Positions 44,942 to 53,847 of a DNA stretch of 64,000 nucleotides are shown here, piece after piece. The notes beneath the pieces are model-generated. The model was not told the DNA's origin, made no database searches, and worked only from the letters and a program-made list of their open reading frames with translations. The DNA lies in assembly GCA_963818925.1 (NCBI GenBank), contig CAWFTN010000001.1, positions 2,418,001 through 2,482,000 on the forward strand. Reading direction: 5' to 3'. Numbering within the stretch: the stretch's first letter is position 1; every line of letters begins with the position of its first letter. Made by a program: the position numbers and the translations under genes. The stretch is from JAMXLG01 sp963818925 (GTDB lineage Bacteria > Vulcanimicrobiota > Vulcanimicrobiia > Vulcanimicrobiales > Vulcanimicrobiaceae).

Positions 44942-47740
44942 TTAGTGTTCGTCGCCGAGCGTTTGGATGACCATGACGCGGAACGTTGCGGGCCCGTAGG
45001 GGACTTGGCCGCGCCATCCGGTTTGCGCGTTTACCAGCGGCGCGGAAATCGCTTGACTTCCGGCGCCGTAGTAATTGTACTTTAACGAATCCGTACCGAA
45101 GAGATTGTCCACCGAGAGCTGGATGCTCGTGCTTCGCGCGACCGGCTGACGATAGCTCGCCGTGCCGACGAAAAACGCCGGAATGTTGTACGTATTGTTC
45201 GAGCCGTAATACGTAAGGCCGAACTCGGCATATTGACCGAACGCACCGTGGCGATGAACGGCCGCGTAACCCATCGAGTACGCTTCGCTCTTGTTCGATA
45301 TGCCGTTGTAGCCGAGGCCGTTGCTGTAGAAATTCACGCCCGGCACGACACCCAGATTCGTTCCATACGGATTGGTCGCGGTTGCATAGGCGCTCGTGGG
45401 AATATCGTACGGATATGCGCGTTCCAGTGAGCCGGAGAACGTGTATCCCCACCCGCGGAATGGATCGCGCCGCAGTGTGAACTCAAGGCCGAGATACCGG
45501 CTCTGCGCGAGGTTCGCATTCGTCGTGATGAACACCGGATTACCGTTGAACGTCGTTCCCGAATCATAGGTATACGCGACGAACTGATTCCAGATGTTCG
45601 TTTGATACAGATCCGCCGACAAAACATCACCGGATTTGAATCGCACGTCGGCACCGAGATCGTAGCCAAACGACGTCTCCGGCAAAAGCTGCCCCGAGTT
45701 CTGTGAGACCGTGATCGTACCGGCGACCGGCGTAACTTGTGCAGGCGTCGTGTTCAAGCTGTCGATGAGCGCCGGGTATGGCGGCGCAATCGCCGAGCCC
45801 ATCGAGAAGCGCAGATTCGCATCCGGATTGAGGCGATAGGTGAATCCCAAACGCGGATCGTTGTGCGTCGACGTGCTGGTTGCGAAATTGAAGGTTCCCG
45901 CGGAACTCGACGGTGTGTAGTAGTTCTGATAGAGATTTTGATAGTCAGCGAGCGTGAGCTGCCCGCGATCGGTGACGGGGAGAACCGCGCGCAGCAGGTA
46001 CGTCGTGAAGTCCTGGCGAGTTCCCGGAGCAATCGACGTCACTGTACCGGCCGTCGTGCCGCCGGTCAGGCGGTAAGAATTCGTGAGCGACGTGTTGCGG
46101 TCGTACGCGAACGTAAGCAGCGCATCGCCGGCCGGATGATCGTATTGAAACGAGACGCCGTGCAAGTAGTCGTGATCCGACATATTGTTCGTGTAGGCAC
46201 TCGCCGCTGGAATGAGCACGTTCGTTTGCTGTCCGTTGAAGACGGTCGGTGTGCTGGCTCCGTTCAAGAAGGCCGTGCCGTAAAGCGCAAGGCTCGTTCC
46301 GTAGGGCGAATTTGGATTCCCCCAGTCGGAAACGGTCTGACGTTCGAGAACCGCGCTATAGTAGCGCGCGAGGAACGTATCGTGGCCAAGAGTCGTGCGC
46401 AGCTCGCTTTCGAACATCGGCTCGTTATCGTACACGCGCTGATCCGGAATCGTCGTCGTGTTGTTAAGCAAGAATTGTGCGCCGGGAGCAAACGGCGCGC
46501 CGCCGCCAAACGCCGAAACCGGCGCGAACGTCGAGTTGAATTGCACCAGGCTCCCGGCCGGGTTGTCATAGTTTCCTTGAATACCGACGTACGCCGCCGT
46601 CAGCGTCGTCGAATCCGAGAAATGATACTGCAGTTTCGCTAGCTCGCCGCGCGTCAAATAGTTCGACGTAACGTTTTGGCAGCAAGCAACGAGCGTGGTG
46701 TACGCGTTACCCGGACCACCGACCACGCCCGGAGCGGGATACGGGCCTTTCGCGCCGTTGATCGGGGTCGGGCTCGTGGGGCTTTGCGTGAGCGGCGAGC
46801 CATTGATGATTGTCGTGTTTCCGACGTTTTTACTATATGGAAGCGTGACATATGTCGGGACGTTGTTCAGCGGTCCTTGCGTTCCGTAACTCGTGACGTT
46901 GAAGACGTACCCGAGACGCCCGATCGTATCGGAGAGGCGCAGATCACCGAACGAACCCGAGAAGTTGTCGAAGCCGAAGAGCGCGAGTCCCGTCGGACGG
47001 TCCGTCGGATCGGCCGTTCGGAAGTTCATCGTTCCGCCGATGCCGTAGTTGATCTCGGGCGCGTATGCCGTCGGGCCTTTGACGATTTCGATGTCGTTAA
47101 AGAGCAGCGAATCGACGAGCATCGTCGGATAGTCGCCGCGTGCTCCGTTAATGAGCGGATGTCCGTCGATCAGTGTGGCCTTTTCGTAATCGAGCGCACC
47201 GCGAACGTTCGGCGATGTGATCGAGCCGGGAACGGCGGCATTACCGGTACCCGGACGCGCTGAAACGATACCCGGAACCTGGTCGAGCGTATGCCCGATT
47301 TGCAATTGACCTTGATCGATGAAACGCTGCTGGTCAACGGTGACGATCGACGAGGCGCTGGTGTTCAGCGGTGTATTTGCAGCGGTCGAAACGGTAGCGA
47401 TTTGCTGTAGCGTCGAGAGCGTGGTCGCGGCAAGCGAAAACCGCAACGGCGCTTGCGTCGGCACGGTAACGTTCGCTAGTTCGCTGGTTACATATCCGGC
47501 TTTCTGCACCGTGACTTCGTAGACACCGCTCGACAAGGCCCGCACAGTAAAGCGACCGTTCGCGTCGGTCGTCACCGGCTTTGTCAGCTCGGGGCGAACA
47601 GAAACGGTTGCATCTGCGATCGGTGCACCGGATGCATCGACGACGACGCCGCTCAGTGCCGACGACGCGTCTTGCGCGAGCGCCGGAGAGAATGTCAAAA
47701 GCAGGAAGGTTACGGCGCACAAAAGCCGCAGATATTTCAC
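44942..47740 (-). CDS. TonB-dependent outer-membrane receptor with carboxypeptidase-regulatory-like N-domain
   Basis: A 932-residue receptor from the GTG at 47740, which gives a clean signal peptide (VKYLRLLCAVTFLLLTF...ALAQ). A CarboxypepD_reg-like beta domain (about 30-110) is followed by the plug (TSASSIVTVDQQRFID, VPGIVSARPGTGN, GGTMNFRTADPT) and a long 22-strand barrel. The last strand ends FRVMVIQTL. Substrate (siderophore, vitamin or glycan) cannot be told. It is head-to-head with the second receptor, one base between start codons. Confidence 0.88.
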   Translation of the reverse strand: MKYLRLLCAVTFLLLTFSPALAQDASSALSGVVVDASGAPIADATVSVRPELTKPVTTDANGRFTVRALSSGVYEVTVQKAGYVTSELANVTVPTQAPLRFSLAATTLSTLQQIATVSTAANTPLNTSASSIVTVDQQRFIDQGQLQIGHTLDQVPGIVSARPGTGNAAVPGSITSPNVRGALDYEKATLIDGHPLINGARGDYPTMLVDSLLFNDIEIVKGPTAYAPEINYGIGGTMNFRTADPTDRPTGLALFGFDNFSGSFGDLRLSDTIGRLGYVFNVTSYGTQGPLNNVPTYVTLPYSKNVGNTTIINGSPLTQSPTSPTPINGAKGPYPAPGVVGGPGNAYTTLVACCQNVTSNYLTRGELAKLQYHFSDSTTLTAAYVGIQGNYDNPAGSLVQFNSTFAPVSAFGGGAPFAPGAQFLLNNTTTIPDQRVYDNEPMFESELRTTLGHDTFLARYYSAVLERQTVSDWGNPNSPYGTSLALYGTAFLNGASTPTVFNGQQTNVLIPAASAYTNNMSDHDYLHGVSFQYDHPAGDALLTFAYDRNTSLTNSYRLTGGTTAGTVTSIAPGTRQDFTTYLLRAVLPVTDRGQLTLADYQNLYQNYYTPSSSAGTFNFATSTSTHNDPRLGFTYRLNPDANLRFSMGSAIAPPYPALIDSLNTTPAQVTPVAGTITVSQNSGQLLPETSFGYDLGADVRFKSGDVLSADLYQTNIWNQFVAYTYDSGTTFNGNPVFITTNANLAQSRYLGLEFTLRRDPFRGWGYTFSGSLERAYPYDIPTSAYATATNPYGTNLGVVPGVNFYSNGLGYNGISNKSEAYSMGYAAVHRHGAFGQYAEFGLTYYGSNNTYNIPAFFVGTASYRQPVARSTSIQLSVDNLFGTDSLKYNYYGAGSQAISAPLVNAQTGWRGQVPYGPATFRVMVIQTLGDEH

Positions 47741-47741
47741 G

Positions 47742-50051
47742 GTGTACCGACGCTCCGATCGAAAAAGTAGCTTACTCGCTGCTATCACTTTAATCTTGGT
47801 TTTCGCTGGGAATTGCCGGATTGCGCGCGCAGACGGCACGGTGCGGTTTTCGGTGGTCGATACATCGGGGCGCGCCGTCGCATCGGCACGCGTTCGCATC
47901 GATGCAGGCAAGACCGTCGTGACGGATGCGCGTGGTCATGCGAACGCTGCGTTGACCGACGGAACGCACCGCTACGGCGTCAGTGCATTCGGTTACACCA
48001 GCGCGAGTGGCTCGCTCGACGTCCATGCGGGCCAAAATGCCGTCACCGTGCGAATGAAGCCGTCCGCCGCTGGACTGCAAGTGATCGGTTCGGTAACTGG
48101 GCACGGGCGCGCAGCGTTCAACGCAACGCCCGTCTCGGAGCGCGTGTATCCGCGCGAAGCCTATCGCGATCAAGGTCAACCTGCCGTCTCGAGCGTCATG
48201 AATCAAACATCGGGCGCTCTTGCGATCGTGCCCAATGCGAACGCTCCCGGAACGCCGCTTGCGCCGCAGTTTCCGTCGATACGCAACTCGCTGCCGTTCG
48301 AAACCCCGATTTCGATCGACGGCGATCCCGTTTCCTTACCATCGACCGGCAGCTTTGATCTGACGCTGCTACCGACGTTCGTCTTGCAAGAAGTCGAAAT
48401 CGTAAAAGGACCCGGCGACGTATCGGGCGCGGGAACCGGAACGGGCGGCGCGATCAATTTTCGAACGGCGGATCCAACGCTCGTGCGCCGCGGCACATTC
48501 GAGACGGAAGCCGATTCGCGCGGCGGGTCGTTTACCGATCTTGCCTACGACGGCACGCAACCCGGTGGAAAATTTGCGTATGCGACAATGCTGTCGGTCG
48601 ACGGCTCTCCGTGTTGCGGACCATTACCGGCCGACGCATCGCGACGGGCCGTACTCGTCAAGCTGCATCTGCAGCCCGGATCACACGTAAGTGTGGGCGG
48701 AACGTTTCTTAACGTCGCGCTTTCGCGCAACGTTTCCTCGTACGCCGGCTTCGAAACGCCCGCGGGAACGTTTGTCGCGAACGCGCCGTCGCTTACGGAC
48801 GTGCAGTCGTCCGCGTTGACGTTCGCCGACGCCAATGCATCGATCGACGCCGGAAATAACGCCTTCGACATGCACGTCTTTGCGAGCAGCGTGCGCAGCA
48901 GTACGGAAGCGCCGGCGTATGTTTCTCAAGCGATCGATCAAGATGCCGGTGGTTCACTCCGCTGGCAACATACGAGCAAAGCACTGTCGTACGGGATACT
49001 GCTGCGCGACGATGCGGGGAACGCATCGAGCAACGATCTCTATACACAGCCGCTCCCCTCGGGAAGCAAAGCGACGACGACGCTCGCGCGGATCTTCGCA
49101 ACACTGAAGGACGCCGCCAACCAGTTCGACATCGCGGCCGAAAGCGCGCACCGCCACTTCGACGCGCAGAATCTGCGCCTCGCCTACGCCCGCACGCTCG
49201 CGCCGAACGTCAACGTTCGTCTCGCATACGGATCGACTGGCGTGCTGCCGTCGCTCGACATGCTCTCATCATATCCGCCGTATTTGCTGCGCTTTGCGGG
49301 TCTTCCGCCCGTCGCTTTCGCGTACACGTCGAATATCGATTCGATCGAGCGCGCAGCCGGCGGCGATGCCGGCATCGAGTGGCGGCTACACGGCGACACC
49401 ACGACATTCTCTGCGGACATGTACCGGACGGCGACGCAAGGCACGTACATGGCGCAGAACGCGATGCAGTGGATCAACGGTCCCGGCCTCGTCGAGAGCG
49501 GCGTCGAATTTACGCTACAGCAGTTCAAACCGGTCGGTATGGGGTTTATCGTCGCCGCTTCGTTTCCGCGAACCTATGTCTGGAGCAACATTCCCGCGGG
49601 CTTCTACGCTTTCGGCGCAAACGCCGCCGTCGTGGCCGGATTGAATCTGAGCGGTGGGCTACCGCCTGCGCTCGGCAACTACAACGACGTCGCGCCGGTG
49701 CGTTTTCCATACGCGCAAGGCTATGGCGAGATCAGCTACAAATGGCCGCGCGGTTCGCGCGCGTCGCTCGGCGCGCAGTACGTCGGTGCAAACAACGGTT
49801 ATGGGCGCGACGCGTTCGTCACATTCAATAGCAATCTAGAACTCTCACTCGGTTCGCGCGGCAAACTCCAAATCTCAGCTGAGAATGTCTTCAATGCGAT
49901 CGCGGGCACGGTTCCGCTACTCGGCGGCGGGACGCCGATTCAACTTGCGAACGGCTCTACCGTGCCGTCTCCGCTCGCGGGATTGACGCCGTTCACCTTA
50001 CGCGTGATGGTTCGTGAATCGTTCGGCGAAGGCTCGCTCTACGAGCACTAG
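47742..50051 (+). CDS. TonB-dependent outer-membrane receptor
   Basis: A 769-residue receptor with signal peptide (MYRRSDRKSSLLAAITLILVF). An N-terminal carboxypeptidase-like or SusC-like domain (VDTSGRAVASARVRIDAG) is followed by the plug with TPISIDGDPVSL, VEIVKGPGDVSGAGTGTGGAINFRTADPT and a barrel ending FTLRVMVRESFG. The shared INFRTADPT and C-terminal RVMV strands make it a paralogue of the opposite-strand receptor. GTG start at 47742. It ends tail-to-tail with the PMT-like gene through a shared CTAG. Confidence 0.86.
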   Translation: MYRRSDRKSSLLAAITLILVFAGNCRIARADGTVRFSVVDTSGRAVASARVRIDAGKTVVTDARGHANAALTDGTHRYGVSAFGYTSASGSLDVHAGQNAVTVRMKPSAAGLQVIGSVTGHGRAAFNATPVSERVYPREAYRDQGQPAVSSVMNQTSGALAIVPNANAPGTPLAPQFPSIRNSLPFETPISIDGDPVSLPSTGSFDLTLLPTFVLQEVEIVKGPGDVSGAGTGTGGAINFRTADPTLVRRGTFETEADSRGGSFTDLAYDGTQPGGKFAYATMLSVDGSPCCGPLPADASRRAVLVKLHLQPGSHVSVGGTFLNVALSRNVSSYAGFETPAGTFVANAPSLTDVQSSALTFADANASIDAGNNAFDMHVFASSVRSSTEAPAYVSQAIDQDAGGSLRWQHTSKALSYGILLRDDAGNASSNDLYTQPLPSGSKATTTLARIFATLKDAANQFDIAAESAHRHFDAQNLRLAYARTLAPNVNVRLAYGSTGVLPSLDMLSSYPPYLLRFAGLPPVAFAYTSNIDSIERAAGGDAGIEWRLHGDTTTFSADMYRTATQGTYMAQNAMQWINGPGLVESGVEFTLQQFKPVGMGFIVAASFPRTYVWSNIPAGFYAFGANAAVVAGLNLSGGLPPALGNYNDVAPVRFPYAQGYGEISYKWPRGSRASLGAQYVGANNGYGRDAFVTFNSNLELSLGSRGKLQISAENVFNAIAGTVPLLGGGTPIQLANGSTVPSPLAGLTPFTLRVMVRESFGEGSLYEH

Positions 50052-51547
50052 ATCCATGAAGGCAGCCACATGCGCGACATGCGCTGTTCGCTTGTGATCG
50101 TGACGCCGGCGAGAATCGGATAGAAGTAGACGAAGGCAAGTGCCACGATCGCGAGATATCCGATCGCGATCGTCATTGCCGCTCCGCGGTGCGAGTCTTT
50201 CCAGCGATTCCAGATCCACATCACAACGATCGCATTACAGATCGCGACGAGCGGAATATCCACGTAGAAATGATAGATCCACGCGATGCGCGGCGAGCGC
50301 GACCACGGCAGCCATTGCATCAGGTACGCGAGGACGACTAATCCGTAACCGCGATTTCGCTCGCGCCACGCCAAGTAGCCGGCGAATGGAACGGCAATGA
50401 GTCCCGGCCATAGCAGCAGCGGATTCGGAAGCGAGTAGATCAGGGCTGCCGTTCCGACACCGTTGCTCGACCCATAGTTCGCGTAGTACAGCACCGGCCG
50501 CAGATCCAGCGGCCACGTCCACCACAGCGACGCATACGGATGCGTGGCGACGAGATGCGCGTGATACATATATGCGCCGACCTGCATGTCGATGACGTTT
50601 GTGAGCGTGTAGGCCCGCGGCGGCAGCGTCACGAGATCGCGCAGACCGACGAAATGCGGGATGTACGCGAGTGCGTAGACGATCGCAATTGCCGCAACCG
50701 ACACGGCGATCACGGTGTCGACGGGAAATGGAGACGGCCGGCGACCGATCCACGCGCGCACGGAAGCATAAGCAATCACGACCGAGGCGACACCATACGC
50801 CATCACGCCGTACCATTTGCTCGCCACGAGCAATGCGCCCGAAAACGCAAAGAACAGCAGCCATCCGATACCGGCCGGACGCGTGCGAATCACCCGGTAG
50901 ATCGCGTAGAGGCCTGCGGCGATTGCCGCTGTGACGACGATCTGCGCGTAAATGGCTTCGTGCCGGAACCGGATCGCGACGAATGCGCCTGCAAGCACGA
51001 TCGCGGCCAGGGCAGCGACGACATTCATCAGCGCCTCGTTACGCGCAATACGCCGCGCAGGTGCCGCGATGATCGCATCCCAGTAGCGGATGAACCCGTA
51101 GAGCGTTGCTAGAGAGAAACAAACGACATAGGTTTCCGGTGTCGCAATGCGCGACTGCACGAAATGCATGCCGTCGAGACCGAAGAGCAACGCGGCGTAC
51201 GTTGCGAAGGTCGTCGAACGAAGCACGCGGCGCGCCAGCACGAAGGCAAGCACGACCGCGACTGCACCGGCAACGACGCCCAGAAACCGCCATCCGTGCG
51301 AATCATCGCCTGCGGGCAACCCTCCGAAGAGCATCACGGAGAGCGTGATGAGCAGCTTCGTAACGGGCGGGTGGGTGCTCTCGTAGATGTAACGGCGCTG
51401 CAGATACTCTTCGGCTGCGCGCGCGAAGTAGACCTCATCGAAGATCTTCTCCGGCGGAAACCAATAGTTGATGAAGAGCAGTACAAACGAGCCGACGCCC
51501 AAAGCTGCCGCAATCGCAGCGTCGCGCGAACGGATTAGAAGCGCCAT
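50048..51547 (-). CDS. PMT/ArnT-like membrane glycosyltransferase (family 39 type)
   Basis: A 499-residue, multi-membrane GT-C protein. Near the N-terminus FDEVYFARAAEEYLQRRYI (D38, E39) and ESTHPPVTKLL (H59) are the paired motifs of protein O-mannosyltransferases and other polyprenyl-phosphate-sugar-dependent enzymes, followed by a DGMHFVQSRIATPETYV segment. It probably glycosylates secreted proteins or lipids using a polyprenyl-phosphate sugar made by the GT2 enzymes elsewhere in the window. Ends on CTAG shared with the receptor gene. The acceptor is unknown. Confidence 0.88.
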   Translation of the reverse strand: MALLIRSRDAAIAAALGVGSFVLLFINYWFPPEKIFDEVYFARAAEEYLQRRYIYESTHPPVTKLLITLSVMLFGGLPAGDDSHGWRFLGVVAGAVAVVLAFVLARRVLRSTTFATYAALLFGLDGMHFVQSRIATPETYVVCFSLATLYGFIRYWDAIIAAPARRIARNEALMNVVAALAAIVLAGAFVAIRFRHEAIYAQIVVTAAIAAGLYAIYRVIRTRPAGIGWLLFFAFSGALLVASKWYGVMAYGVASVVIAYASVRAWIGRRPSPFPVDTVIAVSVAAIAIVYALAYIPHFVGLRDLVTLPPRAYTLTNVIDMQVGAYMYHAHLVATHPYASLWWTWPLDLRPVLYYANYGSSNGVGTAALIYSLPNPLLLWPGLIAVPFAGYLAWRERNRGYGLVVLAYLMQWLPWSRSPRIAWIYHFYVDIPLVAICNAIVVMWIWNRWKDSHRGAAMTIAIGYLAIVALAFVYFYPILAGVTITSEQRMSRMWLPSWI

Positions 51548-51680
51548 CAGGCCAGCCTATTCGCCTTGGTTCCCCAAGCACATTGCACGGGACGAATATA
51601 AGTGCGAAACGCACCTACCGGCTTGTTTAGAAACTGTTAAGCTTCACGTATAAGCAACGCCAGTTTGTGGGGGATCGTGT

Positions 51681-52616
51681 GTGAACTTCTCAGTTCGTCT
51701 TGCGCCGGCCGCCGTCGCAGCCGCGCTCCTCGCCGCCTGCAGCAATAGCGGGACAACATCTCTTCCGAAGTCGGCGCAGCCGCAATCGGCGAATACGCCG
51801 CGTGCGAGCGCGTATAGCGTGGTCGAGAACGGTGTCGCAATCGGTGGAACGCATATCATGCCGTCTCGTGAAAATACCGGCCTGAGAGCGGTCGCACAAG
51901 CGAAGTTCGCCGGAACGAACGATCTGGTGTACGGCGGCGGTCCGGTCCAGCAAAACGCTAAGGTCTATCTGGTGTTTTGGAAGTTCGGCAGCAACGACCC
52001 GTACGGAGAACAGTCCCGCATCACAACGTTCGTGCAAGGTCTCAACGCGAGCCAATGGACCGGCGCGGTGACACAATACTACGACACAGCCGGTCAAATC
52101 TCGAACGACGTCGCGTACGGCGGCTCGTGGAATGACAATACCAACAGCATTACGTCGCGTCCGACGCAGAAGACCGTTGCGGCAGAAGCAGCCCGCGCGG
52201 CAGCTCACTTCGGCGACTACTCCGTCAATGCAATGTACTTCATTGCGCTCGAGAAAGGCCACGACCCATCGGGATTCCGCTCGCAATGGTGCGCGTTCCA
52301 TAGCGCGACCTCCGTGAGTGGTCACACGATCGCGTACACCGATTTCCCGTATCAAAGCGATGCCGGCGCAAGCTGCGGTGAGAACTCGGTGAACGGCGGT
52401 TCATCGGGTACGCTCGATGGCGTAACGATCGTCGGTGGCCACGAAATCATTGAAGGCGTAACCGATCCGCAACCCAACAGCGGCTGGGTCGACTCGAGCG
52501 GTAGTGAAATCGGGGACAAATGCGCGTGGATCAATTTACAGGACACGAAATTCTCTACGGGTACGTTCCCGACGCAACCGCTCTGGAGCAATTCCGCAGG
52601 CGGCTGCGTTCAATAG
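51681..52616 (+). CDS. Secreted lipoprotein with HEIIE metallopeptidase-like motif
   Basis: A 311-residue lipoprotein: the signal peptide ends LLAAC, followed by a Ser/Thr/Pro linker. The mature domain has VYLVFWKFGSNDPYG and, near residue 254, GGHEIIEGVTDPQPNSGW then SGSEIGDKCAW. A His-Glu-x-x-Glu followed by VTDP and a distal Asp-Lys-Cys-Ala-Trp resembles the plant EXORDIUM-like/PHI-1-like and related bacterial metallopeptidase-like families. Catalysis not proven. A GGGGGA site precedes the GTG start. Confidence 0.72.
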   Translation: MNFSVRLAPAAVAAALLAACSNSGTTSLPKSAQPQSANTPRASAYSVVENGVAIGGTHIMPSRENTGLRAVAQAKFAGTNDLVYGGGPVQQNAKVYLVFWKFGSNDPYGEQSRITTFVQGLNASQWTGAVTQYYDTAGQISNDVAYGGSWNDNTNSITSRPTQKTVAAEAARAAAHFGDYSVNAMYFIALEKGHDPSGFRSQWCAFHSATSVSGHTIAYTDFPYQSDAGASCGENSVNGGSSGTLDGVTIVGGHEIIEGVTDPQPNSGWVDSSGSEIGDKCAWINLQDTKFSTGTFPTQPLWSNSAGGCVQ

Positions 52617-52623
52617 AGAACCG

Positions 52624-52935
52624 CTACTCGATACGGTAACTCCCGCTCGGGTCAACCGATACGCGGGAGTTACCGACGAAGACGCTTCGCACGCGGTGAT
52701 CCCAAAACGTTAAGATGTGAACGATCACCGGCTTGAGCCGCGCGAGCAATTCGTGCGCCCGGTGCGACACCGAGAGCGAATCTTTCACCCACTGCGGGTG
52801 ATCGCGCGGCAACAGCGCCGTATCGAATTCAACATCCGGCACGGCGGGCACAACGGGTCGCGTTTCGGCAGCCTCGGGCCCTCGCAGTGACGAACGCGGT
52901 TCACGTCCCGCATCCGATTCAACGCGCCGCAGCAT
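52624..52935 (-). CDS. Short protein of unknown function downstream of the sigma factor gene
   Basis: A 103-residue protein whose ATG overlaps the fliA-type sigma factor stop by 17 bases, which argues for co-translation. The central part (LLPRDHPQWVKDSLSVSHRAHELL) is helical and the end looks like a beta-hairpin. I recognise no family. It could be a flagellar accessory protein by context. A 13-base perfect inverted repeat overlaps its 3' end. Confidence 0.5.
   Translation of the reverse strand: MLRRVESDAGREPRSSLRGPEAAETRPVVPAVPDVEFDTALLPRDHPQWVKDSLSVSHRAHELLARLKPVIVHILTFWDHRVRSVFVGNSRVSVDPSGSYRIE
52634..52675. repeat. Perfect 13-base inverted repeat with 16-base loop
   Basis: CGGTAACTCCCGC at 52634-52646 pairs with GCGGGAGTTACCG at 52663-52675. 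It lies between a convergent pair, just past the stop of the secreted-protein gene and inside the last codons of the opposite-strand ORF. It has no T run, so a factor-assisted terminator or 3' end-stabilising hairpin is the best guess. Confidence 0.7.
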
Positions 52936-53596
52936 CGGCCGTCTTTCTCAGTTTCTCGAGCGCTGCGACATGTAATTGCGACGCGCGTTGCGGGGAAATG
53001 CGCATGCGTTTGCCGATGTCGCGAAGGGAATGCTCCGCGAAATAATGTGCGCGCACGAGTTCGCGCTGTCGCGGTGCAAGCCGGTCCAGCAACGAGCGCA
53101 CTTCCATTAGATCTTCGCGCGCCGTCAAAATGAAGGCCGGGTCGCCGCTCCAATCGTTCGAGACGCGCTCGCCTTCAGGGAGCGGTGCATCGATCGAAAG
53201 CGGAACACCGCGGTGCGCCGCGACCGATGCGCGCCCGAATCCTGGACGAATCGTTTCCATCTCCACGCTGCTCGGCAGGCTACCGCGCTCTAATGCTATC
53301 CGATATCGCTCGCTCTCTCCATCGCGCAATGCGCGTCGAACGCGCTCCGATACGGGATCCATCCGCCGGATTCCATTGAGCATTGCGCCGACGATAAGCT
53401 GGCGCGCGTACTGCTCGAGCGTTGGGCCGCGCTCGGGATCGAAATGGTCGACGGCGCGGATGAGTCCGACACTGCCGTCGCCGACGAGATCGTCAACGTC
53501 CACGCTCGGAACCAATCGATGGATACGCCGTGCGACGCGTTTGACGAGCGGAAAGTAACGGCGGATCAATGCTTCGCGATCGAGCGACTCATCCAC
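52919..53596 (-). CDS. fliA: FliA/WhiG-type flagellar sigma factor (sigma-28 family)
   Basis: A 225-residue sigma-70 family factor. I use the GTG at 53596, preceded by GGAGAA; longer readings give a basic leader without homology. Region 2 (about residues 8-80) includes RYFPLVKRVARRIHRLVPSVDVDDLVGDG. Region 4 (about 165-215) has LAPRQRELVRAHYFAEHSLRDIGKRMRISPQRASQLH. The loop between is short, typical of alternative sigma factors. It probably transcribes flagellar or motility genes; flgG and flgF follow at 57-58.7 kb. Its start overlaps the stop of a 56-codon ORF upstream. Confidence 0.86.
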   Translation of the reverse strand: MDESLDREALIRRYFPLVKRVARRIHRLVPSVDVDDLVGDGSVGLIRAVDHFDPERGPTLEQYARQLIVGAMLNGIRRMDPVSERVRRALRDGESERYRIALERGSLPSSVEMETIRPGFGRASVAAHRGVPLSIDAPLPEGERVSNDWSGDPAFILTAREDLMEVRSLLDRLAPRQRELVRAHYFAEHSLRDIGKRMRISPQRASQLHVAALEKLRKTADAAAR

Positions 53597-53759
53597 GGCG
53601 CTTCTCCATCGACGCAACGAGCGTCGACGCGAATGTCTCGACGCAATAGTCGCCGGCCGGACCGGCCGCTTCTGCGACCGGGCGGAAGATTTGCGCGAAG
53701 AGCAGTCCCTCGAGCGTCGCTCGGGCAATGGCGGCAGAGCTATCCGCGATCTGATCCAT
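53589..53759 (-). CDS. Small protein upstream of fliA, possible FlgJ-like rod-binding domain
   Basis: A 56-codon ORF that ends by overlapping the sigma-factor GTG (GTGGATGA). The sequence MDQIADSSAAIAR-ATLEGLLFAQIFR then a Gly/Ala turn and VETFASTLVASMEK resembles the helical FlgJ rod-binding core (LEALLLxQMLK...ML...LA), which caps the rod during flagellar assembly. It is much shorter than FlgJ and lacks any muramidase part. The tight overlap and coding composition support a real gene; the function is tentative. Confidence 0.45.
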   Translation of the reverse strand: MDQIADSSAAIARATLEGLLFAQIFRPVAEAAGPAGDYCVETFASTLVASMEKRRG

Positions 53760-53847
53760 GCCGGGACAGTAGCAGCCGAATGTTTCCGGATCGTCGCCGG
53801 CGCGTTTCTGCCGGGATACTGCTACACTGAAACCCTCGGAAAGCGGA

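Noticed and set aside
44942..50051. Transposon or phage signature around the TonB receptor pair
   Set aside because: No transposase, integrase, terminal repeats or tRNA target was found; the odd arrangement is explained by two paralogous receptors.
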